A stretch of DNA of 64,000 bases from Macrophomina tecta. Lineage: Eukaryota > Ascomycota > Dothideomycetes > Botryosphaeriales > Botryosphaeriaceae. A model generated the notes under the pieces. That model was not told the DNA's origin. It saw only the letters and a program-made list of their open reading frames with translations, and made no database searches. The stretch spans positions 563,501 through 627,500 of the forward strand of contig JAKSGN010000037.1 in NCBI GenBank assembly GCA_024180945.1, written 5' to 3'. Made by a program: the position numbers and the translations under genes. This document shows, piece after piece, positions 1 to 11,336 of the stretch. Every line of letters begins with the position of its first letter. The first letter of the stretch is position 1.

Positions 1-1
1 A

Positions 2-769
2 GACGACCCGGAGGCCGGCCACCGCTTGCACCACTCAGCCTCGCGCGCCACCATGCCGCTCGACACCGGCGGCTTCCGCTCGCGCCAACAGTCGGCCGTC
101 ACGTTCCCGGAGCCGTCGGAGGCGGGCGACGAGGACGAGTACGCGTGGGGCCCGTCGCACCCGTGTTTCCCCCATCTGAACCCGCATGTGCCCGTGTCGT
201 CACCGCTGTACAGCACCACCCGCATTATCCGCATCAAGCGCGACTGGATGATTGCCGGCGACCTGGCGCCGACATTCGCGAACTTGTATCCCGAGGTGCT
301 GGATCCGCTCATCAGCGAGGATCAGTTCCGCAACATCATCAAGAAGATCAATACGGAGCTGCAGGCCGCTTTCAATCCGTACTCGACGCGCGCGTGGGTG
401 GATGCCGTCATGGGCGCGGCGACTCTGTGGTTGTGGGAGGATCTGGGGCTCACCGGCGTCAAAAAGACTCTGAAGGCGCTGGAGGACTGGATTGAGGAGT
501 GGAATCGTACCGAGGGCGTGAAGGAGGGCGTCAAGCTCATCCCCTTGAGGAGAACTGGTTATTTGACGGTGCGTTGCGGTGGATTTGCCGGTCCTGTTAT
601 TTTCTTTGTCGTTTTTGTGCTAATGATGGCACAGCTTGATATTCAAATTCCAGACCCGCACATCGGCCTTGAGCAGTCTACTGCCTCGATACGGTCTGGA
701 CTCGTCGGCCCGACGGCAGATGCGGACGGCCCGCCTCAATTACCCCACCCAACTGGCATCAAGGTGTAG
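2..769 (+). CDS. erf4: ERF4/Golgin-A7 family protein, palmitoyltransferase accessory subunit (5' partial)
   Basis: Likely the ERF4 subunit that stabilises the DHHC palmitoyltransferase ERF2 and helps S-palmitoylate Ras at the ER/Golgi membrane. The core beginning RIIRIKRDWMIAGDLAP, then an NxxYPxxLxxxIS-type stretch, then NPYSTRAWVDAVMG and WLWEDLGLTGVKK matches the fungal Erf4 domain (PF10256). The frame is open to the window edge, so the N-terminus lies upstream; an internal ATG at 52 is a less likely start. I infer one intron at 569-634 (gtgcgt...acag, branch gctaatg). It is 66 bp, phase 0, without a stop, so the unspliced frame also stays open. Spliced, the protein ends with LDIQIPDPHIGLEQ and a short tail, as in relatives that have an S/L-D-F/I-x-IPDP motif there. 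No neighbour explains its function. Confidence 0.87.
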   Translation, partial: DDPEAGHRLHHSASRATMPLDTGGFRSRQQSAVTFPEPSEAGDEDEYAWGPSHPCFPHLNPHVPVSSPLYSTTRIIRIKRDWMIAGDLAPTFANLYPEVLDPLISEDQFRNIIKKINTELQAAFNPYSTRAWVDAVMGAATLWLWEDLGLTGVKKTLKALEDWIEEWNRTEGVKEGVKLIPLRRTGYLTVRCGGFAGPVIFFVVFVLMMAQLDIQIPDPHIGLEQSTASIRSGLVGPTADADGPPQLPHPTGIKV

Positions 770-3541
770 AGCTACTCTGCTGCTACCACATGGATCTTCA
801 TCCCTCTCCTTGACCTCTTTTTCTTTCCACTCTTCCCTTTCCTTTTCTCCAAATTCAAAGCATTACCACGGCGTTCCACATATACACAGACTGGGAAAGG
901 GCGGAATTGCGGGCATAATAAGTGTTTTTCATTGCCACGGATTGCATAATCGGCGGACCGGAGACATCAAAAAAGCGCTTTTTTGGGAGTGAACTTATTC
1001 TAAGTTCCTTTTTTTGGGTCTGAGAGGGGAGGAAAACATCACAGAACACAGGCGAAGGAGTTGTACAGAATTGTTGGCTTTTTTGTTTTGCCATTGGTTT
1101 TCTTGCTTTCTTGTCGATTGCTAATTCTTCTTTCCTTTTTATTTTTCTTTTTGTTCTTGCGTCTTGCGTTTTTGACTCTTTGGAACGCGGTCTAAACTTG
1201 TAGTGTGATGATACCCTGAGGGAAATTTTTCTCTTATTTTTATTTTCTTTTCCTTTCTTTCTTCTCTTCCGCTGTTTGATCGAACTTTGGAGCAAACTTG
1301 ACTGGGCTTTTGTCCTATGGCTACAAGATAGTTTCCTTTTGCATGTGTTCAATGGCTCTTCCGGTTGTCGTGTGTGGTCAGTGCCTCTTTTTTTTCGAGT
1401 GCAGTCGTCACGAGGTAGGGGAGGACTGGGAAAGACCAAATATCAGAGCCGTGGCATGGCCTCTGCGTGCCGTTATGTCCGTTCCCAAAAAGCCAACCAG
1501 CAGTCATCGGGGGACGTGAAGACCTTGTCATGGACTCGTTGATACGTCAAAATGGAAAGAAAAGCGTTTATCAGCAAATCGGCTTGTTGGTGCTCAAGTC
1601 CGGCCGAGCTGCTCAAAAGACATCTCCGCCGTAAAATAAAATGGACTTATCGCAACGCTCTTACGGCCGGACCTCTCGCCTTACACCCCATACGTAGACA
1701 GTACGCAGGTACATTAATTATTACAAAAACCGATCCCTGGTCGATCATGCTCGGCTGATTTCTTTTTTTAGCCTGCTGCTCGCTCGTTCTTTTTTGTCAT
1801 CCTTCAGCCCTGCATGACAATGCATTCCGCACGGCCACCTTTGGTTTCTTCCCTTTTTCGGGCGTCGTCGCATGAACGGCGCCGCTTTTCCTCAGGTCCT
1901 GGAATCCCGTCGAACCCCAGTCCCCAGTTGAACTGTGAAACAAGAGCCGTTTATTTATTTATTTTTTTCCCTTCTTCTTTCTCTTTCCGACACGTCCGTA
2001 CGTTCACCGCCTTTTGCTCTTCTTTCGCTGCTGATGGGCAAGCTCGGTGTTCGCGGCGTCCTCCGATCTTCCGGTACTTTTCCTCCCCCCTCGGGAGATG
2101 GAGTTGGTGACAGACAGGGATACCGCTGCCTGTTCAGACGCTGGAGCCGCATTGTGGCTTTGATGGAAAAGGATATAGCGCATCTTCATGTATAGTAGGT
2201 GTCTTTCATTTCTTAGAGTTTCTTGGGTAGCTTTGGCAATGTGTTGTGGCGTGTTTGACGATCTTCGTCCCGTCGGTCAGGCCGGCGGTGGCCCCGACGG
2301 CCTGGGAACCGAGGAGTTGAGTTGGGCTGGAAACTGAGGGTGGTGGTGGGAAAGGGGGGGGGGAGGGGATTTTCGTGAGATGGGTATGGCCGTACGTGGT
2401 GCGCTCAATTATTGATTAACGGGTGGAGAGGGTTTGATGGAGATTCCGACGTGTCTTCAGCATTCAGTGTGCATTATTGGCGGCCGGACAACTGATGGAA
2501 CCTCTCACACCACTTGCTCCCCTCCTTCCTTACTCTCTTTCATCCCGTTAGGATAGCAGTGACGGGAGCCAGCGCCAAGTTCCGCGGAAGAGATGGATGG
2601 ACGTGCAGGCCCGACGCCTTGGGACTGTGCGTGTACTTCTGGATCTTCGTCGCAACGAAATATCTCCACTCGCCCCCTTTGCCAGTGCTCCAATTGAGAT
2701 CGCCCAGGTCCGATTGTCTTATCCGACTCAATGGTTGATATAGACTGGAGGTGAATTTTCTATTGTTCTTGGCGATTCAATGACATTTTGCGCTAGTGGA
2801 TCGTGATAAGGATCAGCGCGATGTCCGTCAGCAGAGCAGAGTCATTGTCTTAGTGTAGGTTATCAGCACCAGGGGTATCCGGGATGGATGGGTGTAAGGC
2901 TGATGGCGGATTGGGTTTGTTAGGCTGTGGTGGTGGGGACGGGCTTCTCGGAGAAGTTGAAGAAAATGATGAACGAGAGGACTACAGCAAGAGAGCAATC
3001 GTCTGGCCTTTTGATATACTGCAGCTCACAAATATACAAAAAGTAAAGCATTGTACACAAAGCGGAGCACCACGCAAGGTGAGCAGGCGGGGAATCACCG
3101 ACTGGGTACCCCGATGACCTTCTGATTGATGGAGTTGATGGAATCTTCCCGGTCCCAGGCACTCGACAGCCTTGTCTTAATTGAAGATGTGGCGCCGCAG
3201 AGCCGCGAGCTCGTAGATCGCCGGACTTCGCACGCGGCGAAAACCGAGGATTGAGGGCTCATAGTCTACAAATGGCATCCACTTCTACTGAGTTTGAGAG
3301 GAAAATCGACCCTTTAAGTACCAAATGAACAGTCAGGTACCGGATTACCATAGCCAGAAATGCCTCTGGAGGCAGCCGAGGACATGTATTCAGACACTTT
3401 GCTTTGATTGGATTTTGCACGCATTCCTTAGTAGAAGCGCAGTCAGCTCATTATTATTTAATGAAAGTTATTGTCATAGGTCAAAGTGAAGACCTGGCCC
3501 GCGTTTAGTAGAGCAGACCTGAAGCCGCCTGGCGTTGAGCC
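770..3541. other. Non-coding, 3' region of ERF4 and spacer
   Basis: No supported gene. Contains T-rich and pyrimidine-rich stretches (about 970-1270 and 1950-2000) consistent with 3' UTR and spacer, and a G-rich stretch near 2330-2360. Open frames here are short and resemble no family I recognise. Confidence 0.6.
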
Positions 3542-6500
3542 TTGAGGGCGGAGTGCATGCTGCACGACGAAGCGACGAATCAACGGATGGTGGCTGATGC
3601 GAAACTGGCATCTGCAGCATTGCCACGAAGTCGTAGTCAGGCTTCAAATGTGCCTTCTCGATGCTATGGACCTTTCAAACCAGCCCTGTCTTCGCATGTT
3701 TGGCGCCTCCATTCTGGGTGTTTAATTCACACTTCCGCATGTTTATCATGCCGCAAGCGTCCCAAGTCAGGTAAGCTTTTCCTTACCTCTGTTCTGGTGT
3801 TGAAGAAAGCTAAGAAAGTCAGCCCTGCGCTGCGGAAGGCTGTGGAGGACGCCCGGGATTCTTTTTCACGGCTCTCGGATGTAGGCTCCAATGGTGATGA
3901 AACCTATGAACAATGCCAAAACGGATCGATATCAATTCTCGATGTCTTCGAAGATTCTAGGAAAGCTTTTGAGGCACGCAAATCCACCGCTTGACTTGAA
4001 AGGCCCCAGAAATGCACTGCCTCAATCCAAGGTCTTTCAATCATCATCGACGTCGCAGTCCAGGCCAAAGCCGACTTCCTTTGCCCGATTTGGGCTCCGA
4101 TCAAACTCGTACTGAAGATCTCAGAAGATTCAGCGCTTGCGACGGAGCAAGTCCTCCTGCTCTTTGAAACCTTGACACTGGCAATGGGACATGTCGAGTT
4201 ATATGAGAGACTCGAGCCAGATATGGAGATCAACGCTGCTCTTCTGGGACCTTTCAAAGATGTCGTTGAATACTGCATTCGAGCAGTCCACTTCTTTGGA
4301 AGGCGTTCGTTCAAGAGGTTTGCGAGCTTGCTCGGGAAGCCATATAAACACGAATTTTCGAAGATGAGGGATAATATCCAGGAGCATATCACGGAACTGC
4401 ACCGCCTTGTCATGGAGACTGAGGCAATTCGTGCTTCTCAAGCCAGAGATGGTAGCAAGCCCCAACTGTGACCCTGACTTCGTTGCGCTGACAATACGAG
4501 TAGTGCACAAGCAGCACCTCGAAGCGCGCCCTGCCAGTGCATGTGAATGGATACAAACGAATCAGGTTTTCATTGAATGGAAAGGATCACAAACTGCATC
4601 CGCTGCTGAAAGGATTCTTCGGATCTCCGGAAACCATGGCTGTGGCAAGTCAGTTCTTGCTTCAGCTCTAGTTCAATCTCTCGAAGCAGAAGGGCAATGC
4701 GTAAATCTGTTTGCATTCTCAATGACGGACGCGGACAGACAAACGGCAGCTTCCGTTGCCCAGTTTGCCATAGCAAGATCTCTGAAAAAGACAGACAGGT
4801 CTGGCATCGGTGCTGTTTACAACGTGCTGAGTGATGACGGCAATCCAAGCACTTGCCAGCTGTGGTACCTACTCGGCCAAGTACGAGAGCGTAACAAAAC
4901 ACAGGACTTCTACGTCCTCGGGCCCACCGCAGGAGGTCATCAACCTGATTGTGAGACTGCTAGAGCAGTGCACCAAGAGCAAGTGCATAATCCTCGGACG
5001 TCCTTTTGCGTTCGAGGTCTTACCGCACGAGGTGGCCCAAGGCAGCAGGCATATTCGTATGGATGAAATTTACACCGGTCCGGACATTGAGGCTTTCATT
5101 GATGCGGGTATTGGCAGAGTCGAAATGCTCGACGATCCAGATCTACGTGCCTTGGCGTCAAGCACTCTCAAGGCGAACACTCAAGGGATGTTCTTATGGG
5201 GGAAGCTCATGCTTGACGAGCTTCAGAGCTCTCTCTCGCAAAAGGATGTCACGGAAAAGCTCCAGGACCTCCCAGATGGTTTGGAACAAGCTTATGAGCG
5301 AGCTTTCATCCGACTTAAGACACGTCTGAAGAAGAACCAAATCGAGCTGCTTCGGAATGTTCTCACATTCACAATTTCAGCACGACGACCGCTCCGGGTG
5401 ATTGAGATGGCATGGGCTCACGCATTGCAGACCAAGTGCACAGCATCTCGAGCCAAAGTGTCAGTTCAGAACTGCCTTTTGCACGATCCTGAGAAACTTA
5501 TAACGCGCATCTGCGGAAAATTCATCGCAGTCCGCAATGGCAGGGTCATCCTGAACCACTCCTCCATCAAAGACTTTCTCACAAGGGAAGAATGTGCGTG
5601 GGATAGTGCTTCAGCCTCCGGACTGAGAAAATTTCATGTAGGCGCCCTCGAAGCAAATGGAGCGCTTGCCAGGATTTGCTTTGAATACTTGAATATGGAG
5701 GATCATGGCTTCCCTATGAGAGAACCAGAAACATTTTCAAGCCTCCATGGCTTGCATCCGTTCGTAAGATACGCATCTTACAACTTTATTTTTCATGCTC
5801 TGGACTCAACCTCGATTCTCGCAGAGTATGCCAAACAGCTCGGGGAATTCTGCGACTCTGTTCGCCTCATATCCTGGGTCGATCATTTGACCTTCTGTTG
5901 GCATGAGGGCGGTTTCAAGCCTTCACTCATTGACGCATTGAGGGAGTTTATTGAGCTGTTTGACGCGCTAGTGGAGTGTGGCGAAAGAATTCGTCCCCGC
6001 GTGGTTGCTCAAATAGAAGAGGAGATATCCACCAGAACTTCTTCGTACGGAATGAACAACATACGGACGTTCCACCTGAAAATTTGCCTGGGTTTCCTTG
6101 GCCTCGAAGAGAGCGGGATTATGGGCGAATTTGACACTGCGGCGGAATGCCTAGCAAATTCTACCGAGACGAACGCAACTGCAAGTTCCAGAGGCATTGG
6201 ATCACTACAGAGGCATCCAAACCCGTCATCAGAAGAAGTGCCGGCCATCGAAAATCTCGTTCAGCTTCTTCGAAAAGGCGATATCACCAAGCCACAGCAT
6301 CAAGTCAGTTTAGCAATTGGTGTCTTTGCACGTTTCTGGAAGAAAGGGGCACTGGATCCACTTCATGTCCTTTATCGTTTGCTTCTGAAAAAGCAGAGCA
6401 CTTGCCAGCATTCGCTCTCCTAGGAGTAGGTTATTTCTACTTCAATTTGGACAAATACGAGCGAGTGGTTGAGATTTGTCAGAAGATACTTTCTCGTGTT

Positions 6501-8011
6501 GAGAACACCGGGCAGCGAGTAGAGGCCCAGGCATACGAATTAATGGGCATGTCTTACAAAGAGCTAGGCCGATATGAACATGCCATCAGTTTCCTTACTC
6601 TAGTCATTGGGGGGTTGGAGAAAAAGCACATCAGAAATCGGACCTGGCTTAGAGACGCATATGTTCGTGCCGGCTTATTTAAGGCTTGTCCGCATTCGAG
6701 CAAATTGTCGGCAGAGATCGGAAGAAATACGGCAACACTCACCGGTACGTCCTTGTCGATGAACTTCAACTAGGTGTTTTATTGGGCGAGCTGGGTCGAT
6801 ACGAGGATGCTGTGGAAGTGCTTCGGCACCTTGTTTCCATTGCGAACGGAAATCGGGATTTGCGGGCCTGCTCCACCAACCTTTGGGCAATTGCCGGCAT
6901 CGGTCTGGAGCTGTGCAACCTCGGTCGCCCGCAAGAGGCTATTGCATGGCTGACAGAAAACGCTATGGATATCCGATTCGATGCACATAGGCGCATTCGA
7001 GCTCATGTATACTACGCTTCGGGCTCCGCTTACTACTTGAAAGCCGGTACTGACCAGCATTCCCTTATCTCCGCCATATATCACCTAGAGCATAGCGTCT
7101 CACATCTGAGGGCAGTCACTCGTCGTGATGACGAGCGTCTTTGCTGGTACCTCTGCCACCTTTGCGCAGCTCTCATGGCTGCAGGGCGTTTCGGCGAGCT
7201 TTTACCGAACGCTCGTAGAAGCCTTGAAGCAAGCGAAAAGTTATACGGAAAGAATCATTCGTATTTTCAAGGTGCCTTGGTGCAACTTGCAGCTGCATTG
7301 GATGGCACTGGCCGGCGTGAAAGGGCTCGGAAGTTTCGTCGCGAGACTGCTGCGGGCATTGCTCGAGATCAAGGCATACAAAAAGCTTGCTACTCTCTAG
7401 CAAGTATTGCCCACAAAGCGGAGGACCAAAGAAATCCAGATGAGGCCATAAAGTGGTTCGAGGAAGGTATGCGATTAGAACGTGCTCATATCCGCGTTCT
7501 CACTTGTCCTTTCTACATGCGAGATAGGCTTTTTGGCCTTTTCTAGCGTCAGGAAAAATACGAAGAAGCCCTCAGACTACAAAAGGGCACCGCTAAGAGC
7601 GCAAGAGTTCATTTCGGATCGGACCATTGGCACAGCGTGAGGACGCGACTCTGGCTCGGTCTTGCGTTCTTTCCATCAGGCCGCTACATCGAGGCTCGAT
7701 GATGCTTGTTAGACGTTAAGCGGATCATTCAAGGGACGTACCTCGATGGCACGTTGTTCAGTTTCGACGTGGAAGTGCTGCTGGCTAATGCACTGTGGAT
7801 GTTAGGAGAGCTGGAGGAAACTTTGCTCATACTCAGAAAGGCATTGGGCTGCTTCAATAGACTGGAAGCACCTTCAGGGTTGAATGGTGGCTGGGTCACT
7901 CGGAACCTGGAGTTCGCGAAAGAGTTGTTGCACAAGGCTGAGGGGGGACTCGGTGAAGATGATTGGCATAGTAAAGTAAAGGAAAAAAGTGCCCAAATTC
8001 CCCCGGCGTAG
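3542..8011 (+). pseudogene. Degraded NACHT-TPR STAND (NLR-like) gene
   Basis: Relic of a fungal STAND protein of the type linked to heterokaryon incompatibility and immune-like signalling. Order: an N-terminal helical domain (about 3780-4440), a P-loop GNHGCGKSVLAS (about 4630), a post-NACHT winged-helix-like stretch (5080-5600), then TPR-like repeats (6420-8000, for example LGRYEHAI, LGRYEDAVEVL, EKYEEALRL). The frame is broken repeatedly: in-frame stops TGA 3992-3994, TAG 7544-7546 and TGA 7700-7702; frame changes near 4455, 4918, 6385 and 6685. At about 4918 the sequence jumps from DFYVL directly to PPQEVINLI, so the Walker B block (normally like DALDEC) is missing. Introns could hide one or two of the shifts but not all of them. 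The true 5' end is unknown; conserved sequence begins only about 3770. No intact copy is in the window. Confidence 0.87.
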
Positions 8012-8523
8012 GTCCGCATGTTGCGCAGACTCGGGGAAAAACATATTATAACATCCGTGGTCATTTCCATTATGTTCATCTTCTGACGGGTGTTGTCAAT
8101 TTGCCAATCCTCTCTTGTTGGTCATCATGGTCTGATATTGTGTTCGGTAATCAGTAGACATCCGGACATAAAACGAATTAAGTTTTCTAAGCGCTTATAC
8201 TCGTACGGCTACTTGACCCTTGAAAATGTATTTCTACCAGCCGTTGATGTAGATGATAAAATTCTACACACTATGAAAACAAGTATCCCCAACAAGTCGC
8301 CTACTGCGACACTTGGGAAAACTACTTAGTGGGTATAAGGGTTATCTAGACGTAAAAATTATTACACTTTTTTCATTTTTTCATTTTTTTTTTTTTTTTT
8401 TTTAGAATATCATATTCGGATAGATGCTTATACTTCCTACGAAAAGGGTAGGTAGCGATACAGTGATTATTGCTTGGTGGGTAGGGTTGATAGTACGCGC
8501 ATTTCTGTCATCCGCAGAGCGCC
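8012..8523. other. AT-rich intergenic, HIS6 3' side
   Basis: Non-coding stretch between the STAND relic and the convergent HIS6 gene. It holds a T20 run (8384-8403) and AT-rich flanks likely to contain the HIS6 3' UTR. Nothing else seen. Confidence 0.6.
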
Positions 8524-9414
8524 TTACTGCTTTGAATTCCACTTAATGCAGTCCTCGAACTTCACAGCGCTCCCACCGAATATATCCAGGGCACTGCCGA
8601 TGGTCAAGTCGACCTTTCCAGCGCTCAGCTCCTTGACTGTATCCAGGTCCTGCAAACTCTTGCCTCCACCAGCATACGTAACCGGAATGCTGCACCAATC
8701 AGCCAGCTTCTTCACAAGCTCGTGGTCGATACCTTGCTGAAGGCCCTCATTATCGGCGGCGTGGATGAGAAACTCGGAGCAGTAAGGCTCGAGGAGCGAG
8801 ATGGACTCTAAAGCAGCATTAGCTTCTCCACCGTTGCTCAAAGTCATACTCTAACCGCATACCTTTGTTGAGTTCCATGTCCGTGATGGTCTGCCATTTA
8901 TTCATAGCCACAAACCACGTGTCACCGCGTCTCCGACAGCTGAGGTCGATGACAAGCTTCTCCTTGTCGCCGCCCAGCGCCTTCAGGACAGCCTGCAGTC
9001 GCTCGAGCGAAAACTTGCCCGACGGGAAGAGGTACGATGTGATGATCACCTACTATTCTCCCGTCAGCTACGACTCCTCACCCCGTCCGGCCTTCTCAGA
9101 TGTCAGTGACCCACCTTCTCAGCCCCGTTCTCAATCCACTTTCCAGCATTGGCATCCGTAATGCCTCCGCCGACCTGCAGCCCATTCGGCCAGGCCTGCA
9201 CTGCCTCGATCGCCGCATCCTCGTTGCCGGGGCCAAGCATGATAACGTGCGCGCCTGCCAACGCATTGTCCCTATACAGCTTTGCGAAGTGGCTGGCGGG
9301 CAGCTCGGAAACGTGGTTGGTCTTGAGCTCCGAATCGGTGGTAGTCAGCGTGCCGCCCACAATCTGCTTTACGGAGCCGGCGTGCAGGTCGATGCAGGGT
9401 CGGAAGCGCGTCAT
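8524..9414 (-). CDS. HIS6: Phosphoribosylformimino-AICAR isomerase (HisA/HIS6)
   Basis: Catalyses the fourth step of histidine biosynthesis, the Amadori-type isomerisation of ProFAR to PRFAR, in the cytosol. Three exons: 9115-9414, 8863-9049 and 8524-8807 (introns 65 and 55 bp, both GT-AG), giving 256 residues, normal for eukaryotic HIS6. The TIM-barrel signatures are clear: [18 protein letters not shown] at the N-terminus with the first catalytic Asp (ID), [16 protein letters not shown] with the second catalytic Asp, [20 protein letters not shown], and the terminal [13 protein letters not shown] phosphate-binding block. The second junction restores the family sequence [14 protein letters not shown]. 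The ATG at 9414 directly precedes the conserved [10 protein letters not shown]. It diverges from FAF1; I saw no perfect TGASTCA Gcn4/CPC1 site in the shared promoter. Confidence 0.96.
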
Positions 9415-9682
9415 CGTAGCGTTGGTCTGTCTACGCTCCGAATTCGTAGGGGTCGAGACTCAATTGCGATTGCGGTGTTTTGGGCAGTGCGGGAGTGGTG
9501 GGATCGCGGGGCACGTCAGAGCTCTCTCTGCCCCTCGGCCAAACGAGTCGGAGGTGAGTTGCGGGCAGCTTTTCTGCCGCTCTTCTCCGCCTTGCGCACC
9601 CGCGCATCGCTCCAGAAAAGTTGGCGCGCGACGCGAGTGACGGCAGCAAACTTACAACCCCTGCATTCTCGCAGTTTTCGCC
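9415..9682. promoter_or_regulatory. Shared HIS6/FAF1 divergent promoter
   Basis: Only 268 bp separate the two divergent start codons, so this segment must hold both core promoters. No TATA box or other well-defined motif was recognised. Confidence 0.6.
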
Positions 9683-10628
9683 ATGACGGTCGCATTGGGC
9701 AAGCGGAAACGTGCAGAGGCCAAGACTGCGTCCGCGAGCAAGCGTGCGGCGAAGGAGGAATCGTCGTCCGACGAGTCAGATTCGGAGGACCTGCGCGATG
9801 CGTTCCGCCGCGCTTTCGAAGCGAAGTTCAAGCCGCTGGCCGGCGTGAGGAAGAAGGAAGAGAAGAAGGCACCCGAGCCCGCGCAGGAAGACGAGAGCGA
9901 GAGCGACGATGACGAGTGGGAAGGCCTATCTGAGGAGGAAGAGGATTCCGGAAACCAAGTTGAAGTCGTCGAAGTCAGCGGTCCCAGCCGCGCCGAGCGG
10001 GCCAGCAAAGACGAGCTGAGAGCCTTCATGGTATAACCCTCCCCACGAATTCCTCGATCTTTGGTCATTAACCATGCCCTATTCGCAGTCCGCCAAGCCC
10101 CCGACCAATCCCACCAAAAACCCCACCAACATCTGCAAATCCGCCGCCAACGACGACGAAGACGCTGCCGCCGACGCCCTCAACCTCAAGAACGACCTCG
10201 CCCTCCAACGCCTCCTCAAAGAATCCCACCTCCTCGACCCCTCCTCGACAGCCTCTCTCTCCGCCGGTCCGAGCGGCAAGAACAGGCACAAGGCGACGGA
10301 CCTGCGCATTCAGTCACTCGGCTCCAAGGCCAGCATCCTGGCGCAGGAGAAGATGCCCATGTCGCACCGCAAGGGTATCCAGGCCAAGGCCGCGGCGAAG
10401 GAGGAAAAGCGCCGACGTGAGGCGCGCGAGAATGGCATCATCTTGGAGAGAGAGCGCAAGAAGACCACGGAGAGGCCTGACGCGGGCAAGAAGCGGGAGA
10501 GGGGCGTTGGCGGGCCGGCCGTTGGCAGGTTCAGCGGCGGGACGCTGAGACTAAGCAAGCGGGATGTGATGGGTATTACGGGTGAAGCAAGGGGAGGTGG
10601 TGGGAAAAAGGGTTGGAAGAAGAGATGA
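9683..10628 (+). CDS. FAF1: FAF1-like 40S ribosome biogenesis protein
   Basis: Probable nucleolar SSU-processome factor; yeast Faf1 works with Krr1 in early 18S pre-rRNA cleavage. Two exons, 9683-10030 and 10089-10628 (58 bp intron, donor gtataa, acceptor cgcag), give 295 residues. The N-terminal half is charged and acidic (ESSSDESDSED, DESESDDDEWEGLSEEEED). The C-terminal half carries the family landmarks in yeast order: NDLALQRLLKESHLL, MPMSHRKGI, NGIILERERKK, and the end block VGRFSGGTLRLSKRDVMGI with a basic glycine-rich tail. This corresponds to PF15375 (FSAF1/DUF4602). The ATG at 9683 follows an untranslated leader and begins a normal Lys-rich N-terminus. Confidence 0.86.
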
Positions 10629-11336
10629 AGAGGGGATGATTGTGTGCGAATTATACCATCGAATTTTGTTCTGCTGGCGAGGCAGTGAACCAGTTGTAGA
10701 TATATGAAAGAATTAAATCTCAATTGCGGAAGGCCGGCTATGAAAGAATGAGAGGCGTGAATGATCGTGTGGCTTGGTGTGAGATCGACTTACGGTATTT
10801 CCCCCCCCCCCCTTTTGCGTGATTTCCTGCAGTATTTTCTAGCCCCAGAACTGTTTCGATGGCAACGCCACATGGGTGCATGCAATGAAGAAAGTTACAA
10901 GTAGGTTCACATAAGGACACGACTTGCAGAATATGATGCGGACTTTTTAGCCATGGTAAATGTTCTTGATATCCATCCTATCCTACATAAACAATGCATC
11001 GACTTCAAAGGACCTGGTGCTGCCACAACCGTCCTATCCAGGTCTTGGCGTACCCACAACATCAGTATCAGTAGCTGGCCTTAACTCTATTGTCCCAATT
11101 CAGGATTGGAATATCTCTCCGAGAATGTCATTGTCACACGGCCCACTGACCCCAAGCCTACAAAACGCCGTTAATCCCCAAGGCCGATTGGATGTGATGT
11201 GACTTAGCAATAAAGGAAGGCAAAAGAAAACATGCAATGGGTATCGTATCGTATCTCGTACACGATACAGTCGCACCGTCCCGTTCTACAGCTCCGGAAA
11301 AGCAAGCATCTTTTTCATGTAGACTACTATTGCCCA
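10629..11336. other. Convergent 3' intergenic region
   Basis: Lies between the 3' ends of FAF1 and the WHIM gene. Contains a C12 run at 10801-10812. No coding or RNA gene seen. Confidence 0.6.
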
